A stretch of 64,000 nt of DNA. Origin: Rhodospirillales bacterium. Lineage in GTDB: Bacteria; Pseudomonadota; Alphaproteobacteria; ATCC43930; CGMCC-115725. Of this stretch, positions 7,665-14,958 are shown piece by piece. A model generated the notes under the pieces. The model did no database searches, was not told the origin of the DNA, and saw nothing but the letters and a program-made list of their open reading frames with translations. A program made the translations under genes and the position numbers. How positions within the stretch are numbered: the stretch's first letter is position 1; each line of letters opens with the position of its first letter. Location of the stretch: the NCBI GenBank assembly GCA_028288725.1, contig JAQGIC010000002.1, positions 62,001 to 126,000 on the forward strand, in the 5' to 3' direction.

Positions 7665-7922
7665 TCAGGCGACCGCCGGGCAGAACCAGTCGAGCGCGGC
7701 CGGCCGCAGGTTCTTGGCGAGCTGGACCGCGTTCTCGGCCAGCTTCAGCATCTGGGCCTGATGGCGCTCGATGGCGGCTTCGAAGCTCAGGCCCTTCTCC
7801 ATCCATATGCCGATGCAGAGGATGAACCCGGACACGTCGGCGACGGTCACGCCCATTTCGGTGGCGAGACCGGCCAGGTGCGCGTCAATCGTTGCGTCGG
7901 TTGCCTGAACTGCTTGGGCCAT
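7665..7922 (-). CDS. Hypothetical helical protein, first gene of the leftward operon
   Basis: 85 residues starting MAQAVQATDATIDAH. It has a hydrophobic centre (VADVSGFILCIGIWMEKGLSF) that may be a buried helix rather than a membrane span. GGAGAC lies upstream of the ATG at 7922. It is the first gene of the leftward run and diverges from the ribbon-helix-helix gene, so the palindromic operators at 7980-8048 probably control both. Confidence 0.6.
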   Translation of the reverse strand: MAQAVQATDATIDAHLAGLATEMGVTVADVSGFILCIGIWMEKGLSFEAAIERHQAQMLKLAENAVQLAKNLRPAALDWFCPAVA

Positions 7923-7979
7923 CTTCGTCTCCGTCGTCCGCGCCGCAGCGCCGATGTTCAATCTGATATGGACATTATA

Positions 7980-8048
7980 GATGATATCATCTACGGTCAA
8001 TAGGTGATATCAACAATCTGGTCGCTTGATTCAAAAGATGATATCAAC
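7980..8048. promoter_or_regulatory. Three TGATATCA operators between divergent genes
   Basis: GATGATATCATC (7980-7991) is a perfect 12-base palindrome. GGTGATATCAAC (8003-8014) and GATGATATCAAC (8037-8048) share its TGATATCA core. Centres are 23 and 34 bases apart, about two and three helical turns. The last copy covers the likely start codon of the adjacent repressor gene, as expected for autoregulation. Confidence 0.65.
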
Positions 8049-8244
8049 TACGCAATCCGGCGTGGGCCGGAAGAAGATCAACTACGAGCAGACGCCAGCG
8101 CGGTTGCGCGAGGGCACGCTCGCAGCTATCGCGACAGTGCTGCGCGAGAAGGAAAGCCTTGCCGACTTCATCCGGGACTCGGTCGAGAAGGAATTGAACC
8201 ACCGCGGGGCGAAACGGAAGCCGCCCGAGGGCGGCGCGGAATAG
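8038..8244 (+). CDS. Ribbon-helix-helix DNA-binding regulator
   Basis: 68 residues from ATG 8038; a TTG at 8026 is an alternative. The core RKKINYEQTPARLREGTLAAIATVLREKESLADFIRDSVEKEL shows a short beta strand followed by two helices, the Arc/CopG layout, and closely resembles the regulator at 13095-13310 in the D.IRD..E.EL tail. No strong ribosome site is visible. TGATATCA palindromes flank and overlap the start, so it is probably an autoregulated repressor that also controls the leftward operon. Confidence 0.7.
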   Translation: MISTTQSGVGRKKINYEQTPARLREGTLAAIATVLREKESLADFIRDSVEKELNHRGAKRKPPEGGAE

Positions 8245-8259
8245 AGCTTCCCTGCCCAT

Positions 8260-8301
8260 CTGCCAGTATGTGACACTCTGCCAAGCAGAACACGGTGGCA
8301 G
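8260..8301. repeat. Three evenly spaced CTGCCA half-sites before the resolvase-like gene
   Basis: CTGCCA occurs at 8260-8265 and 8278-8283 and, inverted, as TGGCAG at 8296-8301. Starts are exactly 18 bases apart and the set ends 7 bases before the start codon of the resolvase-like gene. It could be an operator or a binding site for the recombinase-like protein itself. Confidence 0.4.
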
Positions 8302-8308
8302 GCTGGGA

Positions 8309-8902
8309 ATGAAGCGCGGATACATACGCCTGAGCAAAGCCGGACCGTCTTTGGAGGAGCAGCAAGCCGCCCTCCGCTCGGCCGGGATCGAAGACTTTAC
8401 CGACGAGGGACCGGTCTATGTCGACCAGCCAGCGAAGCGGAAACAGAGGGCCGGAGACGTCGTGTTCCCCCAGCGCGAGGAATGCATCAAGCGCGCCCGC
8501 CCGGGCGATGTCGTGATCGTCGCCTCGCCCGGCCGGCTCGCCACGTCAGCGGATGACGCGTTGCGCATGCTGGCCGCCCTGGGCCGCAAGGGCGCGCAGC
8601 TACAGATCGTCAGCACCGGCCGGACCTATCATTGGGATGAGGCCGCTCTCGACGGGCTGGAGTTGGCGGCCGACACGGCGATGGAGAACCGGGCCGAGGT
8701 CACCGCCAAGGCCAGGGCCGCGGCGACCGAGCGGCGGCCGGCGCCGAAGCTCAGCGGGAAGCTACTGGCCAGGGCGAAGGAGCTATGGGCCGATCCGAAG
8801 CTGACGGCAGCCCAGGTCGAAGCCGATGTCGGGGTGCCGATTCGGACGCTGTATCGCAGGCTTGGTGGGCGCGGAACGCCGAGTTTCGGCAAGAGGAGCT
8901 GA
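8309..8902 (+). CDS. Serine-recombinase-like protein (resolvase N-terminal domain plus HTH)
   Basis: 197 residues from ATG 8309. The N-terminus GYIRLSKAGPSLEEQQAAL resembles the Y-x-R-x-S catalytic segment of serine recombinases. RPGDVVIVASPGRLATSADD corresponds to the region holding the active-site Arg residues (usually LDRLGRS), and the C-terminal ADPKLTAAQVEADVGVPIRT looks like a Hin/resolvase-type helix-turn-helix. There is no large integrase domain, so resolution or inversion rather than phage integration would be expected. The motif match is imperfect and loss of catalysis is possible. Its stop overlaps the next start as TGATG. Confidence 0.7.
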   Translation: MKRGYIRLSKAGPSLEEQQAALRSAGIEDFTDEGPVYVDQPAKRKQRAGDVVFPQREECIKRARPGDVVIVASPGRLATSADDALRMLAALGRKGAQLQIVSTGRTYHWDEAALDGLELAADTAMENRAEVTAKARAAATERRPAPKLSGKLLARAKELWADPKLTAAQVEADVGVPIRTLYRRLGGRGTPSFGKRS

Positions 8903-9258
8903 TGATGGAAGATCACTGCTGGGATTTGAAGTTCGTATACATCGGCGGCGGCGCCGGCCCGGATAAGCGGGCACTCGCAAGGGCAGAATTGCGTCGCCTC
9001 CTGACGGCGGGATGGGAACCATTCGCATCGGAAGACGGCAGCATATCGCTTCGCAAGCTGGTGCCGGCGCATGAGGTCTCCTTCGGTGCCGCCGAAGGCG
9101 AGGCCGTCGACCATGAACGCGCGATCGAAGCGCTGAAAGCTGAATATCTCGAGGAGGAGAACGCACTATACGGGGAAGATCGCGGCTTCAGCGCCAAGCG
9201 AGTAGCCGAAGCCATTGGCCGTGCCGTTGCCATCATGAGTGGCCGCCATGATGCATGA
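8902..9258 (+). CDS. Hypothetical protein
   Basis: 118 residues starting MMEDHCWDLKFVYIGGGAG, acidic, with a helical C-terminal half (ALKAEYLEEENALYGED). AAGAGGAG lies just upstream of the start, which overlaps the previous stop. It overlaps the start of the next gene by about 11 bases. No family recognised. Confidence 0.6.
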   Translation: MMEDHCWDLKFVYIGGGAGPDKRALARAELRRLLTAGWEPFASEDGSISLRKLVPAHEVSFGAAEGEAVDHERAIEALKAEYLEEENALYGEDRGFSAKRVAEAIGRAVAIMSGRHDA

Positions 9259-9616
9259 TCCCAAGACGACCGACATCGCGGTCGCCGCAACGCCGGCGCT
9301 GCCACTTCAACTCTTTGAAGCGGCGAACGTCGAGGTCGCGCGGATCGACGTCAACGGCGGACTTGAGCCCGTCAACTGGGCGCGCGTCGAGGCCTTAGCC
9401 GAGCAGTGGAAGGCGCCAGGCGCGCAGCATCTCACTATTGCGAAGCTGATGGTGTTGGTTCGCGACGCGGCTCGTCAGGAAGCTGCGGCCGACATCAAGG
9501 CTGCATATGTCGAGGGTTTCCGCTGGGGTGATAGCCAAGGCGTAGATCGCGGTCGAGAGGAGGAGTTCTGGAGCGATAGTGACGCCAAAGCCAAGATTGA
9601 TGGACTGCCATCATGA
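9248..9616 (+). CDS. Hypothetical protein
   Basis: 122 residues starting MMHDPKTTDIAVAATPALPL. The middle is predicted helical with Ala/Arg; the end (FRWGDSQGVDRGREEEFW) is acidic. It belongs to the rightward chain 8309-9921 with overlapping ends. Not recognised. Confidence 0.55.
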   Translation: MMHDPKTTDIAVAATPALPLQLFEAANVEVARIDVNGGLEPVNWARVEALAEQWKAPGAQHLTIAKLMVLVRDAARQEAAADIKAAYVEGFRWGDSQGVDRGREEEFWSDSDAKAKIDGLPS

Positions 9617-9921
9617 CCGACCCGACAACGACCGGTCACTTTGCCTCGGGAGCCGTTGTTGAGGCGCCGAACGGCGATCCTCGCTTGCACTGCCACCAGC
9701 ATTCTCTTGCCAAGACGACCGCGGCCAATTTCTCCGTCTCCACGCCGACGAGGTACGGTCGGCTTCAGGATGTGAAGCTCGACTTCGCCGGCGACTTGAG
9801 AGAGTTCTACGGTCAGGCCCAGTTTGCGCTGGCGCTAGCCCGCGGCAAGATCAAGATCGAGGGTAAGGCCAGCTTCGCCCGGATCAGCGATGCTCTCTTC
9901 AACCATCTGTTCTTCGGCTAG
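9613..9921 (+). pseudogene. Truncated tail-tube-like protein
   Basis: 102 residues. Positions about 43-102 (TPTRYGRLQDVKLDF...DLREFYGQAQFALALARGKIKIEGKASFARISDALFNHLFFG) match the N-terminal part of this phage's own major tail tube protein at 32671-33420 (TPVRFGVLQDVSVDF...LFNHLYFG) almost without gaps. The remaining two-thirds of the tube protein is missing, and the first ~35 residues are unrelated. It lies on the opposite strand, 23 kb from the tail module. The reading frame is intact (ATGA-coupled to its neighbour), so it may be expressed as a decoy domain, but a recombination remnant is the simpler explanation. Confidence 0.75.
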
Positions 9922-9927
9922 GCGCTC

Positions 9928-10080
9928 ATGACTGATGCAAAACCTCCCAGCCTGAAGAAAGCCGCCTATCAGCGCGTGCTGGCTGAGACTATCGCGGCCG
10001 TCGTTTGCACCGGTCCGGCATTGGATAGCAAACTCACTAAGGTAAAATGCCTCGGTTTTTTGCTCCTGATGCCTCAGTGA
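9928..10080 (+). CDS. Possible short ORF
   Basis: 50 codons (MTDAKPPSLKKAAYQRVLAE...) immediately after the tail-tube remnant. It begins like a real gene but ends in low-GC sequence that looks unlike coding DNA, so it may be the 5' remnant of a larger gene. Weak evidence. Confidence 0.3.
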   Translation: MTDAKPPSLKKAAYQRVLAETIAAVVCTGPALDSKLTKVKCLGFLLLMPQ

Positions 10081-10117
10081 GGTTCAGGAAATGAAGGTCG
10101 CAGCAATACTTTTCCTT

Positions 10118-10777
10118 TTATCCTCTAATTTTATAAATAGGGGCGGGGAAATCCAGGAACAGGGCGTCACTCCCATTTTCCATAAAATATATCTTGCGGC
10201 AAAAAGTCATTATTCTCTCATTCCCCAGGAAATCCTCGTAGAGGAGAAACCCATATGCATAGAGTTGGATGTCCCATCTTGCCAAGAGAGGGATTTCTTG
10301 GATGGGAGTGAAGATCAATCGAAGAGCGCTAAAACTATAGGTGCCACCGCCCTCAATGACAATAGCCCGAAGCGCGGCAGTTTCGACAAACAACCCGTGA
10401 GTTTTCCAAGCAAGAATTCCAGTAAAGAAAGCCACGATGACATCGGTAGCTTTGACGTCGAGGAACCGACCGGCCCAATCAAAGAGGGTATTGAGAAGCT
10501 TGTTTTGCTCGCCGCTTCTCTGTCTCTCACCTGCTTTGGTATGCGCTTCGGCACCAAGCCCGATTGCCGCGCCTGGCAACATCGGTTGGGCCTTCTTCTC
10601 TGCGCCATCGGCCCTCTGATTCTGCTGTTCGGCTTGGCACTCCTCTAGCGCGCCGGCAAATTGGCGAATTCCGCTAAAGGCTCCGAACGTCGCCACGAAC
10701 ACGAGCACGAGCGCAACGACGGCGGCCAATATGCCCTCCAGGCCTCGCCCGACCAGGAGCCGGAGATTGCGCGCCAT
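10118..10777 (-). CDS. Putative membrane protein, AT-rich
   Basis: 219 residues. An N-terminal hydrophobic helix (ILAAVVALVLVFVATFGAF) is followed by a polar Gln/Glu segment and a second span (TDVIVAFFTGILAW) that leads into ETAALR. This layout (span, then a FFT..LA....L..ET..LR block) is common in small phage membrane proteins of unknown function. Codon use is AT-richer than neighbours, suggesting recent acquisition. Its first ~115 bases are antisense to the remnant at 10661-10885, so the N-terminus may be a recombination junction. Confidence 0.5.
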   Translation of the reverse strand: MARNLRLLVGRGLEGILAAVVALVLVFVATFGAFSGIRQFAGALEECQAEQQNQRADGAEKKAQPMLPGAAIGLGAEAHTKAGERQRSGEQNKLLNTLFDWAGRFLDVKATDVIVAFFTGILAWKTHGLFVETAALRAIVIEGGGTYSFSALRLIFTPIQEIPLLARWDIQLYAYGFLLYEDFLGNERIMTFCRKIYFMENGSDALFLDFPAPIYKIRG

Positions 10778-10885
10778 GCCGGCGTCCTGGTTTATGGCAT
10801 CGCAGAATCGATCGAGCCGGGCGATCTATACCGCATCGGCCCCCGCGTCGATATCGATCCGAAGACGCTGAGAGCGTCCACATGA
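10661..10885 (+). pseudogene. Remnant of a FYRIGPRV-family gene
   Basis: The frame reads GGQYALQASPDQEPEIARHAGVLVYGIAE...GDLYRIGPRVDI, clearly the same family as the intact gene at 1513-1737 (DGHYWVQ...DPEVALL...GDFYRIGRRVEF). No convincing start or ribosome site precedes it, and it overlaps a leftward gene, so I call it 5'-damaged. It marks another recombination scar in the 9.6-10.9 kb region. Confidence 0.55.
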
Positions 10886-10967
10886 GCACGGCCGCCAACC
10901 ACTGATTGACTTTCCGTGCACCGACCACGCATCGTCAGGGGCAGCAAATTCCTCGGATGATCGCCAT

Positions 10968-12209
10968 TTGACCTCGCTTCAAGCCTCGAAGTTCCCCGGC
11001 CTGTTCACCCAGGCGCCGCATGCCGCGCGGCGGGTGCGGACGATTGCGGTCGAGATGGATGAGCGGCCCGGCGGTCAATACAAGCGGATCGGCCTGGACG
11101 CGCTCGTCGACCTCAAGTTGACCGATCGGCAGGGGCGCCTCCTGGCCGAGCGGCTGCCATTCCTGCCCCCGAAAAGGGTCGCGCTGGAGCCAGTGACGAT
11201 GCACCCGACCGATCTCGTCGGCCTGGAGATCCACGAGGAACCCTTCCAGGGCGCCGGTCTGCAGGACCATTACGAGATTGCCGCCACGCCCTATTACGTC
11301 CTGAGAGACGCCATCGTCCACACCTCGGCCGGCATGGTTGCGGTCGACAACTACCTGATCGGCGACACTCTCGCCAACGTCAACCCGGCAGAGTACGGCG
11401 TAGCGGTCGGACCGGGGCTGGACTCATTCAGGCTCTCTTGCCGAAAGGCGCGGCGCTTTCCAGGCCGCGCGCTCCATGCGCTCGCCGGCGGCGCGGACAC
11501 GAGTTATTACCACTGGATGATCGACGCTCTGGTGCGGCTTTCCGTCCCGGTGCCGGACGCCCTGGCCGCCGCTCTTCTCTTTCCGGAGCTGGCAAAACCA
11601 TTCCACATCGAGACCGTGGACCTGTTGTCGCAGATCCGATCCATCGACCATCGCGCCATAGGCCGTGACGAGACGATCGTTGTCGACGAGCTCGTCTACA
11701 TCCCTAACCTGTCGGGCTATGGATGGGCCCACCGGCCGGGATCTCTCGGCATATTCGATCAACTGCGCGCGACGATCGGCGAACCGCGGTCGCAAGACCG
11801 CAGGATCTATGTCAGCCGCATGAATGCTTCCGCCCGGCCGCTCGTCAATGAGGCGGAGATTGTCGATCTGATGCGCGGCCACGGCTACGAGATACTCGAG
11901 CTTGAGAAGCTGAGCGTCGCCGAACAGGCTATGTCTTTCGCCGAGGCCTCTCATATCGTGGCGCCCCACGGGGGCGGCCTCGCCAACCTGGTGTTCGCCA
12001 ATCCAGGCGCCTCGGTCTGCGAGTTACACCTCGACCATTATGTCAACTGGTGCTTCCAACGCCTAGCGAACGCGAGAGGCCTGCGCTATCGGTGCCTAAT
12101 CGGAACGGGGGAAGGACCGAGGAACCCAGACTGGGCGCACGCCACCCGCTGGAGCATCGAAACCGCAGAATTGCGGGCGCTCCTCGGGCGCGAGGGATTT
12201 CTCGGCTAA
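10968..12209 (+). CDS. Glycosyltransferase family 61 (DUF563-like)
   Basis: 413 residues, read from TTG 10968 because no ATG or GTG lies upstream in frame; the true start may be further in. The family signature is clear: YYHWMIDALVRL, a donor-site segment RRIYVSRMNASAR, and near the C-terminus the acceptor/donor loop HIVAPHGGGLANLVFANPG followed by CELH. GT61 enzymes transfer sugars to glycans or proteins in bacteria. In a phage this could alter host surface polysaccharide or decorate a virion protein (inference). It is convergent with the secreted protein gene, 5 bases apart. Confidence 0.85.
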   Translation: MTSLQASKFPGLFTQAPHAARRVRTIAVEMDERPGGQYKRIGLDALVDLKLTDRQGRLLAERLPFLPPKRVALEPVTMHPTDLVGLEIHEEPFQGAGLQDHYEIAATPYYVLRDAIVHTSAGMVAVDNYLIGDTLANVNPAEYGVAVGPGLDSFRLSCRKARRFPGRALHALAGGADTSYYHWMIDALVRLSVPVPDALAAALLFPELAKPFHIETVDLLSQIRSIDHRAIGRDETIVVDELVYIPNLSGYGWAHRPGSLGIFDQLRATIGEPRSQDRRIYVSRMNASARPLVNEAEIVDLMRGHGYEILELEKLSVAEQAMSFAEASHIVAPHGGGLANLVFANPGASVCELHLDHYVNWCFQRLANARGLRYRCLIGTGEGPRNPDWAHATRWSIETAELRALLGREGFLG

Positions 12210-12214
12210 GCCAC

Positions 12215-12976
12215 TTACCAAGCCTGTGCGACCCGCCCGTTGACGACGAACTGGATGCCGCCGCCGGGGGTGAACGCGATGTAGGTATTCGCGTTGTCCA
12301 TGTCGACCAGCATGCGGCGCCCCTCCTGGACCCGGATCGCGGCGTCCATGTAGCCGGTGTCGACGATGTCCAGGCCGATCGCCAGCCCCGTGCTGCCGGC
12401 CGCCTTGCCGACGTCGATCTCGTGGCCGACCGCGCTGCCGTTGCCGGTCGAGAACGCCTCGGACACGCCGCCCCAGACAGTCCCGAGGCCATGGCCAATC
12501 GCCTTGCCGTAGACGCCCACGGCGGCACACCAGTTCGACCAGCTCTCGATGAACCCCGTCACGGACCACTCGAAGGCCTTCACGTCGACCCCGACCTGGG
12601 TGTCGGCGCGGAAGGCGCTGTTGACGAAACCCGGCGTGCCGCCCGAGTAGTTCGCCTGCCGCGTGATGTGCCAGGTCGCTATGTCGGTCGGCCCGCCGAG
12701 CGCGGCGGCGCCGCCGTTGGTCCCCAGCAGGTCGTTCGCAAAGGCGCTCTTCCAGGCGCGGGCGACCGCAATGGCGTTCGGATCGCCGGGCCACAGCTTC
12801 TCGCCCAGCGTGGCCAATGAGAAGTTCTCGGCATCGGTCAGGTTCGGTGTGTTGAGGCAGATGTTCAACCGCGAAGCGTCGGCAACACCCAGGAAGCAGC
12901 CGGCCGTGGCGGGCGCTGCAACGAAGGGGAGAGGCAAGATCAGCAGGGCGGCGGCGAGCAAGGTACGGCGGTTCAT
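12215..12976 (-). CDS. Secreted hypothetical protein
   Basis: 253 residues with an N-terminal signal peptide (MNRRTLLAAALLILPLPFVAAPATAGC); cleavage after ATA is likely, and the Cys makes a poor lipobox. The mature part is Gly/Asn-rich, has few charges and ends with YIAFTPGGGIQFVVNGRVAQAW, a short beta-hairpin style end. The start at 12976 is chosen at the signal peptide, with GGGAGCC upstream. The divergent promoter is shared with the ribbon-helix-helix gene at 13095. Function unknown; possibly a surface or superinfection factor. Confidence 0.65.
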   Translation of the reverse strand: MNRRTLLAAALLILPLPFVAAPATAGCFLGVADASRLNICLNTPNLTDAENFSLATLGEKLWPGDPNAIAVARAWKSAFANDLLGTNGGAAALGGPTDIATWHITRQANYSGGTPGFVNSAFRADTQVGVDVKAFEWSVTGFIESWSNWCAAVGVYGKAIGHGLGTVWGGVSEAFSTGNGSAVGHEIDVGKAAGSTGLAIGLDIVDTGYMDAAIRVQEGRRMLVDMDNANTYIAFTPGGGIQFVVNGRVAQAW

Positions 12977-13047
12977 GGTGGGCTCCCAGGTTTTGTCGGG
13001 CGGCGGCCCGCAGCGCGATCCCATATCTACGATTGAGGGAATAACGT

Positions 13048-13116
13048 ACATATGATATGTTTTGTCAATATCGTATATACGAAAAAGGTGGAGCTTGACC
13101 GAATATCATACGTATG
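13048..13116. promoter_or_regulatory. Palindromic operator cluster at the second RHH gene
   Basis: Three AT-rich palindromes lie between and within the divergent starts: ACATATGATATGT (13048-13060), CGTATATACG (13072-13081) and CATACGTATG (13107-13116). They resemble each other (ATATC/GTA cores) but differ from the TGATATCA set at 8.0 kb, as expected for a second repressor with its own specificity. Confidence 0.55.
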
Positions 13117-13310
13117 CGACGCCACAACGCGTGGGACGGCGAAAGCAATGGACCGAGCGCATTACGCTCCCCCTCGCGGAGGGCATGACGGCACGCATTG
13201 ACGCGTTGCTGGATGATGGAGAAGTGCGCCTAGATCTGATCCGCGATGCCATTGAGCGCGAGCTGAAGCGCCGCGAACGCCGTCAGGATCCGAAAAGGGC
13301 GCTTGATTGA
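13095..13310 (+). CDS. Ribbon-helix-helix DNA-binding regulator
   Basis: 71 residues from TTG 13095, chosen because AAAGGTGGAGC lies directly upstream; no ATG fits. The core TERITLPLAEGMTARIDALLDDGEVRLDLIRDAIEREL is a good Arc/CopG ribbon-helix-helix (strand, helix, turn, helix), with a basic tail. It is related to the 8038-8244 regulator. It probably represses itself and the divergent secreted protein gene through the adjacent palindromes. Confidence 0.7.
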   Translation: MTEYHTYATPQRVGRRKQWTERITLPLAEGMTARIDALLDDGEVRLDLIRDAIERELKRRERRQDPKRALD

Positions 13311-13407
13311 CCGACGGAAAGCCTGTCGTGAGCGCGTAGAAGTCGCACATGGCGGTCGGTCGCAACATCCAAATCATGCGCCTGACTGAAGTACCGATCA
13401 CAAACGC

Positions 13408-13448
13408 AAAAAGGCCGGGCCAACGAGGCTTCCCCCGCCGGCCCGGCC
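13408..13448 (-). terminator. Rho-independent terminator of the lysis/accessory operon
   Basis: Read leftward, GGCCGGGCC (13440-13448) and GGCCCGGCC (13413-13421) form a perfect 9-base stem with an 18-base loop, followed by five T. It lies 30 bases after the lipase stop and closes the leftward operon that begins near 17.6 kb. Confidence 0.85.
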
Positions 13449-13478
13449 CTGTCCAAAATCGATAAATTTATGCCGCGA

Positions 13479-14099
13479 TTACTCCGCGGCGGCGCGCTCC
13501 TGGCTGTCGGTTGTCATGGCTGAGATGTAGCGCGCGATCCCGTGCGCCTCGACCGGGTTCAGCATCGGCGCGCCGATGGGAATGAGTGGCCGCACGTGCC
13601 GGTACGGTAGCGGGAACGGCCAGGGCAGCAGCGGCACCACGTCATTGCCGTTGCGGTAGAGCCGGATCTCGACGTCGGCCAGCGCCCGCACCAGCGCGGG
13701 CATTCCCACCCGCGGGCAACCGAAGCCAACCACCTCGATCGCCGATGGCCGCCACCAGCGCAGCAGCAGCCCGGACACCGCCACTGAGACGGCGGCTCCG
13801 AGACTATGGCCCGTGATGGTGAGGGGCTGGCCCAGATGCTTCAGCACCATCTGCTCCAGCGCCTCGGCGGCGGTCACGAAGCCGCTGTGCGCCCACCAGC
13901 CGGCCTTGGACCGCTTCGGCCATGCATTGGCGTCGGCGATGGCTTGGGCCTTGTCCTGGGTGCCCTGGATGGCCAGCACGGTCCGGCCGCCGAACTGGTG
14001 GACCTGGTAATGCACGACACCGCGGTCATGCCGGATCGAATGGCACGGCTCGGAATAGGTCGCGGCGCAGATCCGCGCGAGGTCGAGATCGGAGATCAT
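13479..14099 (-). CDS. Lipase, class 3 (alpha/beta hydrolase)
   Basis: 206 residues. The nucleophile elbow GHSLG (Ser99) sits after a strand TIT, followed by FGCPRVG; Asp153 in RNGNDVVP and His185 in AHGIARYI complete the likely Ser-Asp-His triad in the order seen in class 3 lipases. No signal peptide. Start at 14099 overlaps the upstream stop as ATGA. It is the last gene of the lysis/accessory operon and could act on host membrane lipids during release (inference). Confidence 0.85.
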   Translation of the reverse strand: MISDLDLARICAATYSEPCHSIRHDRGVVHYQVHQFGGRTVLAIQGTQDKAQAIADANAWPKRSKAGWWAHSGFVTAAEALEQMVLKHLGQPLTITGHSLGAAVSVAVSGLLLRWWRPSAIEVVGFGCPRVGMPALVRALADVEIRLYRNGNDVVPLLPWPFPLPYRHVRPLIPIGAPMLNPVEAHGIARYISAMTTDSQERAAAE

Positions 14100-14479
14100 C
14101 GTTCGGCCGGATCGACTGGCGGGAGAGGCACCGTCTTCCCGGCCAGTGCATGGGTGCAGTCGCCCAGGAACTGGATCTGGCCGTCGGTCACGAAGGAGTG
14201 GCACCGCTTACAGACGAAGGAGGCTGGCTCGTCGGGATGGGTGGCGCTGTAGATGCACCAGCAGTTCTTGCCATCGCGTCCGGGCATGAAATGGCCGCTC
14301 GTGACGAGCACAGACGGCGTGAAGGTCGGCCGCACCAAGTCGCCGTTCCATCCCCAGGGGTTTGGCCCATTTGTCGTGACCTGGTGGCGCTCTTGGCAAC
14401 CGGGACAGAAGAAGGTGAGGCCCTTGAGCGTGCCGGCGGCATCCATGTTGAGAATGCGAGCAACCGCGGCGGCGCTCAT
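14096..14479 (-). CDS. DUF6527-like Cys/His protein
   Basis: 127 residues with FFCPGCQERHQV, WGWNGDLVRPTFTPSVLV, then CHSFVTDGQIQFLGDCTHALAGKTVPLP. This combination is the DUF6527 signature, a phage family of unknown function with probable metal-binding Cys/His residues. Both ends are coupled (ATGA) within the operon. Confidence 0.85.
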   Translation of the reverse strand: MSAAAVARILNMDAAGTLKGLTFFCPGCQERHQVTTNGPNPWGWNGDLVRPTFTPSVLVTSGHFMPGRDGKNCWCIYSATHPDEPASFVCKRCHSFVTDGQIQFLGDCTHALAGKTVPLPPVDPAER

Positions 14480-14958
14480 CGCGCTAAACCCGTCGGCCCG
14501 CGCCCCTCAAGATCGCCGGTGAACTGCCCAGGCGGTGCGCCATTGCAGCCGAGAAAGCCGTGGTAGCCGTCGACCACGATCGACGGAGAGCAGGTGATTG
14601 ACGGACTGTCCCCCGAAAGGTCGCCGGAGACCGCCCAGCCATCGCCGTTCGACGACTTGCGGTCGATTTCCCAACATTCGCCATTCGGGCACACGACGCA
14701 GATCGGCGGACGCTTGTCTGCCCAATCGCGCCAGAAGTGGACGGAGAGGAAGCCTATGCGGCCCCGATCCACCTCTTTGAACATGACGTTCTTTCCGGCG
14801 CGCTCCCGCTCGCCGGTCGGGTCCCAATACCAGTCCATGTACCAGGCCATGCCGGGCGTGAAGATGCGGCGGTCGTTCCGGTAGAAGCCGCGCGCGACTG
14901 CATCGTCGCCCAGGGCGCAATGCTCGGCCGAACTCATGATCCGAGTGACCTTGATCAT
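14476..14958 (-). CDS. Conserved hypothetical phage protein
   Basis: 160 residues starting MIKVTRIMSSAEHCALGDD. It has WDPTG, a WRDWADKRPPICVVCPNGECW zinc-like stretch, and an ending SITCSPSIVVDGYHGFLGCNG. The DGYHGFL ending recurs in phage proteins and resembles the DUF6527 neighbour in composition. Function unknown. The start overlaps the upstream stop as TGATG. Confidence 0.7.
   Translation of the reverse strand: MIKVTRIMSSAEHCALGDDAVARGFYRNDRRIFTPGMAWYMDWYWDPTGERERAGKNVMFKEVDRGRIGFLSVHFWRDWADKRPPICVVCPNGECWEIDRKSSNGDGWAVSGDLSGDSPSITCSPSIVVDGYHGFLGCNGAPPGQFTGDLEGRGPTGLAR

Noticed and set aside
10091-10648. Plus-strand frame opposite the AT-rich membrane protein
   Set aside because: It has no family resemblance, whereas the minus frame shows a two-span layout familiar from phage membrane proteins; still uncertain.
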